Of a DNA stretch of 5,965 nt, positions 1-4,060 are shown in pieces. The notes beneath the pieces are model-generated. The model ran no database searches, was not told where the DNA came from, and was given only the letters and a program-made list of their open reading frames with translations. A program made the position numbers and the translations under genes. The stretch covers positions 1-5,965 of the forward strand of contig JAICPV010000162.1 of assembly GCA_025929655.1 (NCBI GenBank), read 5' to 3'. Position 1 is the stretch's first letter. Each line of letters starts with the position of its first letter. The DNA is from Pyrinomonadaceae bacterium (GTDB taxonomy: Bacteria; Acidobacteriota; Blastocatellia; Pyrinomonadales; Pyrinomonadaceae).

Positions 1-429
1 AAGGACGATCCGCAGAATGCCAGCTTTGAACTCAGTTTAGGCCTTAAAGCGGATTCGTACGCGCAGATAATGCAGGACCGCCTGATGGTCTTCAAACCCG
101 CTGTGATCAGTCGACTTGGACGATTATCGGTGACCGAAGGCCGGCGCACTACGCCATTCGTCGTTGATTCGACCGCATATTCCGAAGAAGTTAACATCGA
201 GCTGCCGGCAGGGTTTTCCGTGGACGAGATCCCGAACGCCTTGGATCTGGAAACGTCCTTTGGCAAATATTCCGCAACGTATAACGTCACGGGCACAACG
301 TTGGTCTACAAACGGGCACTCACGCTGAAACGTTCAAGTGTGCCGGCGGAAAAGTATGAGACTGTAAAGGCCTTTTTTGGAAAGGTCCATGCTGCCGAAC
401 AAGCTCCCGTTGTGCTGATCCGAAAATAA
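1..429 (+). CDS. DUF3857/transglutaminase-type protein, C-terminal end (5' partial)
   Basis: The frame is open from base 1 to the TAA at 427-429, giving 142 visible residues. The true start lies upstream of the window, so the ATG at 70 is internal. The segment resembles the C-terminal beta-rich domain (DUF3858-like) of DUF3857-containing proteins. These usually have an N-terminal DUF3857 domain, a central transglutaminase-like domain and this tail. Supporting features are a stretch on classic lines (VNIELPAGFSVDEIP), a YKRALTLKR strand, the 'PAEKYETVKAFF' helix and an 'AEQAPVVLIRK' end, which is how many family members finish. No catalytic Cys-His-Asp can be assessed because that domain is off-window. 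Members are generally thought to be exported or envelope proteins, but their role is not established. The next gene starts four bases downstream, suggesting an operon. Family assignment is from recall of conserved patterns, not a search. Confidence 0.75.
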   Translation, partial: KDDPQNASFELSLGLKADSYAQIMQDRLMVFKPAVISRLGRLSVTEGRRTTPFVVDSTAYSEEVNIELPAGFSVDEIPNALDLETSFGKYSATYNVTGTTLVYKRALTLKRSSVPAEKYETVKAFFGKVHAAEQAPVVLIRK

Positions 430-433
430 ATAT

Positions 434-982
434 ATGAGCTATTCGATCACTCCCGAACCCCCACAAACTACCGCTCCTGAGGTGGATCAGGAGAAAGTTC
501 AGAATCTGTTGAATAAGCGGTACGCGGAACAAAACTTGGGAACGGCGATCCTGGCAGGTCTGCTGTCTTCCGTCGTTGCCGCGTTTTTGTGGGCGCTGGT
601 CACGTATGCGACCGGCTACCAGATAGGCTTTATGGCAATCGGCGTCGGCGTCCTGGTCGGATACGCGGTCCGGTATTTCGGGAACGGTGTGACTAACAGA
701 TTCGGCCTGGCGGGAGCGGCCTTTTCGCTCTTTGGCTGCCTGTTGGGGAACCTCCTTGCGTCGTTCATAGCCCTGTCCCAGATCGAAGAGTCCTCCATTT
801 TCCTGGTCCTCTCCGCATTCGTATCGTCCCCGGGAATGGTCATTGAGATCATGAAGGAGACTTTCAGCCCGATCGATCTGCTTTTTTACGGCCTCGCGAT
901 CTACGAAGGCTATAAACTTTCATTCCGCGGTCTTGCAGACGAAGAGATCGCAGGCGTTCATAATCAAACGCCGCAAACTTGA
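434..982 (+). CDS. Small multi-span membrane protein of unknown function
   Basis: This 182-residue protein is not one I can name. It has a polar, proline-rich N-terminus (residues 1-35), then hydrophobic segments at about 36-58, 64-82 and 90-114. Two weaker segments lie at about 121-135 and 146-163, so four or five membrane spans are likely. Glycine-rich helices (GFMAIGVGVLVGYAVR; GCLLGNLL) suggest tight helix packing. The C-terminus from about 165 is polar and acidic and is probably cytoplasmic. The only cysteine is C102. The ATG sits four bases after the stop of the DUF3857-type gene with no evident Shine-Dalgarno, so translation may be coupled to that gene. The layout (short soluble head, glycine-rich spans, 'LLFYGLAIYEGYK' near the end) resembles uncharacterised membrane proteins I associate with Bacteroidota and Acidobacteriota. 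Its last 19 bases overlap the end of the minus-strand M16 remnant. Confidence 0.8.
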   Translation: MSYSITPEPPQTTAPEVDQEKVQNLLNKRYAEQNLGTAILAGLLSSVVAAFLWALVTYATGYQIGFMAIGVGVLVGYAVRYFGNGVTNRFGLAGAAFSLFGCLLGNLLASFIALSQIEESSIFLVLSAFVSSPGMVIEIMKETFSPIDLLFYGLAIYEGYKLSFRGLADEEIAGVHNQTPQT

Positions 983-1305
983 TCCGGACCATTTTCCGCC
1001 GCCACATCAATCAAAGTGATCGGGCAACCTAGCTCTTTCGGGCCCGGTTTGATCGTTCCGCGGTCGCCGCCGGCGACGATCGCTATCTTCGAAGAGGAGA
1101 GTTATTCCTTCGCTGTGCGGTTCATGTCGTCGAGCGTGACGGCGTTACGGTTAGCGATGTAGTCATTGAAGTACGAGCCCGGAAGACCGTAGTCGACCAG
1201 ATTCGAAAGCTGATTGGGTATCGCTCCGAGAGTTTCGAAACGGGCCGGATAGCGCCGAAGATGCTCTGCTTGTTGTAATCGAGATCCTTTCTGCGCGACG
1301 GGCAA
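964..1305 (-). pseudogene. M16 (pitrilysin/insulinase) peptidase C-terminal remnant with in-frame stop
   Basis: One minus-strand frame reads from about 1305 to a TGA at 964-966, interrupted by a TAA at 1102-1104. Before the stop it contains YPARFETLGAI, QLSNLVDYGLP, YFNDYIANRNAVT and NRTAKE. After the stop it continues with SSSKIAIVAGGDRGTIKPG, then KELGCPITLID. Together these match the C-terminal end of the inactive-half domain of M16 peptidases: RFET helix, 'YGLP..YF..Y', the 'AV' helix, the 'IVVVGDR' strand and 'PGLKELG'. The stop replaces the position where family members usually have tyrosine before the last strand. The usual GLKELG reads GPKELG, a helix- or turn-breaking change. Only about 110 of the several hundred to about 900 residues of an M16 protein remain, and the zinc HxxEH half is absent because the anti-sigma gene lies upstream. 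The frame has no ATG start. It is best read as a decaying relic. A sequencing error could explain the stop but not the missing N-terminus. Confidence 0.8.
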
Positions 1306-1321
1306 GCCGCCGTGGATGCCG

Positions 1322-2161
1322 TTATGCCGTCGAAGGTTTCACCGCGGCGAGCGCGACTACTTTTTCGCGTTTTGAGACCATAACGCCGCCCGGTTTTTCC
1401 ATTGTTATGGCGAACGCTTTTGCTCCGCGGGCGCGAAGCGCAGCGTCGATCGGGACGACGATCTCGCCATCGGCGTTGACGTCGAACGTGCCGCCATCGA
1501 TCGGCGTTTTCTCATCCTGAGACTCGTCGAAGATCCAAAGCTGATACGTGTATTGCGAAGTATCATTTTGCGGAAGGTTCCGGAACCGCAGGTAACCTTC
1601 CTGCTTCGCTTCGCTCCAGACCACGTCTCCGCCGACGGTCAAGTCTTTCATATTGCCTTGTCCCCAGTCCGCACGGATCACGTCGGTCGCGCCAGCCAGA
1701 AACTGCTGGCGTTTTTCCGCAGGTGAAACGATTTGCGGCACCGGAGTCGGTGTTGGCGATCCAGTCGCGCGGTCATCGGAGCGCGTTTGATAAATATTGA
1801 CCGCAAGCGCGATACACGCTATCGCCGCAGCGGCCCAACCGAGCCAGCCCCAAATCGGCATCGAAGTTTTTTCATTTTCGACATTGGTTCGGACGACCCG
1901 ATCGCTCGCTTTGTTTTGCTCGGCGAAGTGTTCGTCGGCTCGAGCCAAAATACCTGCTTTCAAATGATCGGGCATCTGTTCATCGGAACGTACAGACGAT
2001 GTCGCGATCGCCGCCGCGGTCAATTCCAGCGAGTGCAGATCCACGGGACTATCGACGGTCGTTTCAAGCTCCGAAAGCTCGGTTTGTTCATCTGCCGTAA
2101 GGCCTTCTGAAACACGTTTGCAAAGGAGGTCCAGCAAGCGCTCTTCTTTCTGTTCGTTCAT
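1322..2161 (-). CDS. RskA-like membrane anti-sigma factor
   Basis: This 279-residue protein is predicted to hold the adjacent ECF sigma factor inactive at the membrane. Residues 1-100 are a polar, acidic cytoplasmic region with an N-terminal helix (RLLDLLCKRVSEGLTADEQ) typical of the sigma-binding anti-sigma domain. One membrane span lies at about 103-124, followed by a Thr/Pro linker (SPTPTPVP, about 135-142). Residues about 155-275 match the RskA C-terminal domain: GDVVWSEAKQEGYL, YQLWIFDE (about 205-212), a GGTF turn, and AFAITMEKPGG (249-259). There is no zinc HxxxCxxC motif. The only cysteines are C14 and C116, so the external domain has none. The ATG overlaps the sigma stop as ATGA and has a near-perfect Shine-Dalgarno. 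Known RskA-type proteins are regulated by cleavage at or near the membrane; whether that happens here is inference. Confidence 0.88.
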   Translation of the reverse strand: MNEQKEERLLDLLCKRVSEGLTADEQTELSELETTVDSPVDLHSLELTAAAIATSSVRSDEQMPDHLKAGILARADEHFAEQNKASDRVVRTNVENEKTSMPIWGWLGWAAAAIACIALAVNIYQTRSDDRATGSPTPTPVPQIVSPAEKRQQFLAGATDVIRADWGQGNMKDLTVGGDVVWSEAKQEGYLRFRNLPQNDTSQYTYQLWIFDESQDEKTPIDGGTFDVNADGEIVVPIDAALRARGAKAFAITMEKPGGVMVSKREKVVALAAVKPSTA

Positions 2162-2814
2162 GCCGTCACCTCCTTCGCAAGTTTTCCATATCCCAAAATT
2201 TCCCTGACCTGCAAGAGCCCGCGACGCGCGTGAGTTTTTACGGTCCCGAGCGGCATTCCGATCGCGTCCGATATCTCCTGATGCGATAGGCCGTGGACGA
2301 TCGAAAGCTGAAGCACCTGCCGCTGTTCGGGGCGAAGCTTCCCGAGGGCTTTCATCGCTTCACGTCCTTCGACGAGCGTTTGCATCTCTTTGTCGGAACT
2401 TCCTGCCGGCTCAACGAGAGCGTCTTCCAATGAATCCGCTGAAATGCGCCGCTGGGCGAAACGGATCTTATCTATCAAGCGCCGTCTGGCGATCATCGCG
2501 ACAAAGGTTGTCTCCGATGCTTGAGATGCGTCGAACCGGGCAGCGTTTTTCCAAATGTCGACGAAGATCTCCTGCACCGCGTCCTCGGCTTCATCGGTAT
2601 TCCGCAGCATTCTTCTAGCCAACGACCATACAAGGCCGCCGTACGCCTTCAGGCAGTCCTGAACGGCGTCCTGTTCACCGTCGGCGATGCGTTTTAAGAT
2701 AGCTTGTGGCACGCGTGATCGTCGTTTCGAAAGACTAAATAAAGCTAACTTATTCGCCACGGGTGTGTAAAATGACGCCTCCCGGACAAGTATTCGAACG
2801 GGTACGGAGTTCAC
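2158..2814 (-). CDS. ECF-family RNA polymerase sigma factor
   Basis: This is a group 4 sigma factor that directs RNA polymerase to a stress regulon. In the 218-residue reading, region 2 spans about 55-115, with YGGLVWSLARRML and the core-binding EAEDAVQEIFVDIW. Region 4 spans about 155-207, with LRPEQRQVLQL and the helix-turn-helix SHQEISDAIGMPLGTVKTHA, then ARRGLLQVREIL. A linker of about 40 residues joins them, as is usual. Starts are uncertain. The longest reading uses a GTG at 2812-2814, and other in-frame GTGs lie at 2758-2760 and 2710-2712; none has a good Shine-Dalgarno. Residues 1-34 look unlike family members and are encoded by an AT-rich stretch, and homology appears to begin near VPQAILKRIADGEQ. 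The true start may therefore be 2712, giving 184 residues. The stop overlaps the anti-sigma ATG as ATGA, the usual pairing for ECF systems. The regulon is not visible. Confidence 0.9.
   Translation of the reverse strand: MNSVPVRILVREASFYTPVANKLALFSLSKRRSRVPQAILKRIADGEQDAVQDCLKAYGGLVWSLARRMLRNTDEAEDAVQEIFVDIWKNAARFDASQASETTFVAMIARRRLIDKIRFAQRRISADSLEDALVEPAGSSDKEMQTLVEGREAMKALGKLRPEQRQVLQLSIVHGLSHQEISDAIGMPLGTVKTHARRGLLQVREILGYGKLAKEVTA
2166..2175 (-). promoter_or_regulatory. Strong Shine-Dalgarno for the anti-sigma gene
   Basis: On the minus strand the bases read AAGGAGGTGA and sit 4 bases before the ATG of the anti-sigma gene, inside the last codons of the sigma gene. It is the best ribosome-binding site in the window; the other internal genes of this run have none that I can see. 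With the ATGA overlap it should give efficient, coupled production of the anti-sigma factor, which keeps inhibitor at or above sigma levels. Confidence 0.8.
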
Positions 2815-2817
2815 ACT

Positions 2818-2838
2818 ACCGGTTTCGAGGAAACTGGT
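2818..2838. repeat. Imperfect inverted repeat between VKOR and sigma genes
   Basis: The plus strand reads ACCGGTTTC-GAG-GAAACTGGT: two 9-base arms with one mismatch around a 3-base centre. It fills most of the 33-base gap between the VKOR stop and the earliest possible sigma start. No T-run follows on the minus strand, so it is not a standard intrinsic terminator. It could be an operator, an RNA processing or stability hairpin between cistrons, or chance. Only the symmetry is seen; any role is inference. Confidence 0.4.
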
Positions 2839-2847
2839 GTTTTGGTT

Positions 2848-3300
2848 TCAGACGGAGCTGCGGGTCACTTTCGAAATAATGAAGAGAATGAACAGCAAAA
2901 ACGTTGTTAGAGCGGAGATCAAGCAAAACTGGCAAAACGCATTTATCACGTACGCTTGGAGATAAAGCAGCCAGCAGGTCACGAGTACCATTATCACGAC
3001 ATGGACGCCGAAGAGCTTCCACGTCAGGCGGTTGCCGTACGCCGCGAGGATAGCCAGCGAAAAGGCGACGAAGTATGCAAGCGCTCCGTAGGCGGCAGTG
3101 GGTATTCCCGCAAACTCCGCGTAAGCACTTGTAAGGACCGTCTCGCAGCCTTCGATCAGGCTGCAGGGAACAGGCTCTGCGGTGTAATGTTTAATTGTTA
3201 GATAGACCGCGTCGAGGAGGCCTGCGATCGCGACGAATGCCGCCGCGAAAGGTATCCAGCGGCCGCGTGCCGGTTCGATATGTTCTTTCGCGTCGCTCAT
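2848..3300 (-). CDS. VKOR-family quinone-dependent disulfide oxidoreductase
   Basis: This 150-residue inner-membrane protein should reoxidise a periplasmic DsbA-like partner and pass the electrons to quinone, doing the job DsbB does in Escherichia coli. Hydrophobic spans lie at about 15-37, 67-88, 95-115 and 123-144, fitting the four-helix VKOR core. The loop cysteines are C46 and C52 (PCSLIEGCETV), and the quinone-side pair is CQFC at 123-126. Their spacing, and a serine at 58 six residues after C52, match cyanobacterial VKOR as I recall it (C50, C56, S62, C130, C133). GIPTAAYG at 66-73 is the usual start of the second span. There is no fused thioredoxin domain, but the separate DsbA-like gene lies immediately upstream. 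The ATG overlaps that gene's stop as ATGA, with no obvious Shine-Dalgarno, so translation is likely coupled. C109, in a membrane span, is an extra cysteine. Confidence 0.92.
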   Translation of the reverse strand: MSDAKEHIEPARGRWIPFAAAFVAIAGLLDAVYLTIKHYTAEPVPCSLIEGCETVLTSAYAEFAGIPTAAYGALAYFVAFSLAILAAYGNRLTWKLFGVHVVIMVLVTCWLLYLQAYVINAFCQFCLISALTTFLLFILFIISKVTRSSV

Positions 3301-4055
3301 CGGTTAGCCGGAGCGGTTTGCTGCTGCGGTGCGGCCGCCGCCTGGAGCTCAGTATCCACGATGCGGCGCATTCCCGCGGCGGTGACCTCGGTGTACGGTA
3401 TCATCCTCCCGTTTACGATCACCGTCGGTGTCGATGAGATGCCGATGGCGCGGCCACGTGCCAGATCCTGATCTACGCGCGATTTCGCCACCATACCGGA
3501 CATATCAGCTTTGAATCTTTCGACGTCGAGTCCTATCTTTTGTGCGTATTCGTTCCACAATTCACGATAATTGGGATTGACAGCCCATGTTTGCTGATTG
3601 GTGAAAAGCTGCTCGTGCATCAGCCACACCTTTGCGGGATTTTGCAGACCGGCGGCCTCCGCGGCCACGGCGGCATCATAAGCCTTGTCGTGCATCTGGA
3701 GCGGGAAATTACGGAAGACGAAACGGAAATTCGGATTGCCGGAATATGTGCGGATCAGGTCCTTCAACACAGGATACGATGCCGCGCACGAACCGCATTG
3801 GAAATCGGCAAATTCCTCGACCGTAACCGCCGCATTCGGCGCTCCGACAGAAGTCGGCGGTGTTGCTCCGGCCGGTGCGTTCGGGTTAATAGTCGGGCGC
3901 GGAATTGGCGTTCCATTTGAAGCGACATTAGTGTTACCTCTTGAGGGCGTCGACGACGAGCGATAAAAAAGAAAGCCGCCGAAAACGACCAACACCAAAA
4001 CTCCGACAATGATCGCAACGGGCGTTCCGCTGCTCTTTTTTTCCTGTTTCGCCAT
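3297..4055 (-). CDS. Membrane-anchored DsbA-like thiol oxidoreductase
   Basis: This 252-residue protein probably introduces disulfide bonds into exported proteins, with VKOR as its reoxidant. Residues 1-11 are basic, a single span lies at about 12-31, and no clear signal peptidase or lipobox site follows, so it looks anchored. Residues about 32-75 form a Ser/Thr/Pro-rich linker. The thioredoxin-fold domain (DSBA/Thioredoxin_4 type) runs from about 76 to 238. The first strand and active site read VEEFADFQCGSC, with C87 and C90 the only cysteines in the protein. A helical insert follows (about 120-200, including RNFPLQMHDKAYDAA), then the cis-proline loop ISSTPTVIVNG with P210. The tail is Ala/Gln-rich. 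The ATG follows the dxs stop by 5 bases without an evident Shine-Dalgarno. The CGSC centre is not the CPHC of classic DsbA. Direction of activity (oxidase rather than isomerase or reductase) is inferred from the VKOR partner. Confidence 0.9.
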   Translation of the reverse strand: MAKQEKKSSGTPVAIIVGVLVLVVFGGFLFYRSSSTPSRGNTNVASNGTPIPRPTINPNAPAGATPPTSVGAPNAAVTVEEFADFQCGSCAASYPVLKDLIRTYSGNPNFRFVFRNFPLQMHDKAYDAAVAAEAAGLQNPAKVWLMHEQLFTNQQTWAVNPNYRELWNEYAQKIGLDVERFKADMSGMVAKSRVDQDLARGRAIGISSTPTVIVNGRMIPYTEVTAAGMRRIVDTELQAAAAPQQQTAPANR

Positions 4056-4060
4056 TTAGA

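Noticed and set aside
1063..1077. Perfect hairpin GTCGCC-GCC-GGCGAC that might be a bidirectional terminator
   Set aside because: There is no T-run on either side, the stem is only 6 bp, and the bases fall in the GGDRG-coding part of the M16 remnant, where GC-rich symmetry can arise by chance.
1102..1305. Treating the 67-residue minus-strand frame as an independent small gene
   Set aside because: Its only start is a TTG without a ribosome-binding site, and the M16 similarity continues in the same frame past its stop, so it is part of a pseudogene.
1733..2110. 125-residue plus-strand open frame opposite the anti-sigma gene
   Set aside because: It is antisense to a well-supported gene and Arg/Ser-rich with no domain-like pattern, as expected for a shadow frame in GC-rich DNA.
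2730..2785. Sigma-70-like promoter before the sigma gene (TTTACA as -35 on the minus strand)
   Set aside because: At 17-18 bp spacing the -10 position reads TTAGCT or TAGCTT, a poor match to TATAAT, so I could not support a promoter call.
3540..3920. 126-residue plus-strand open frame opposite the DsbA-like gene
   Set aside because: It is fully covered by the DsbA-like gene with its CGSC and cis-proline motifs. The antisense product is Arg/Cys-rich and has no family resemblance.
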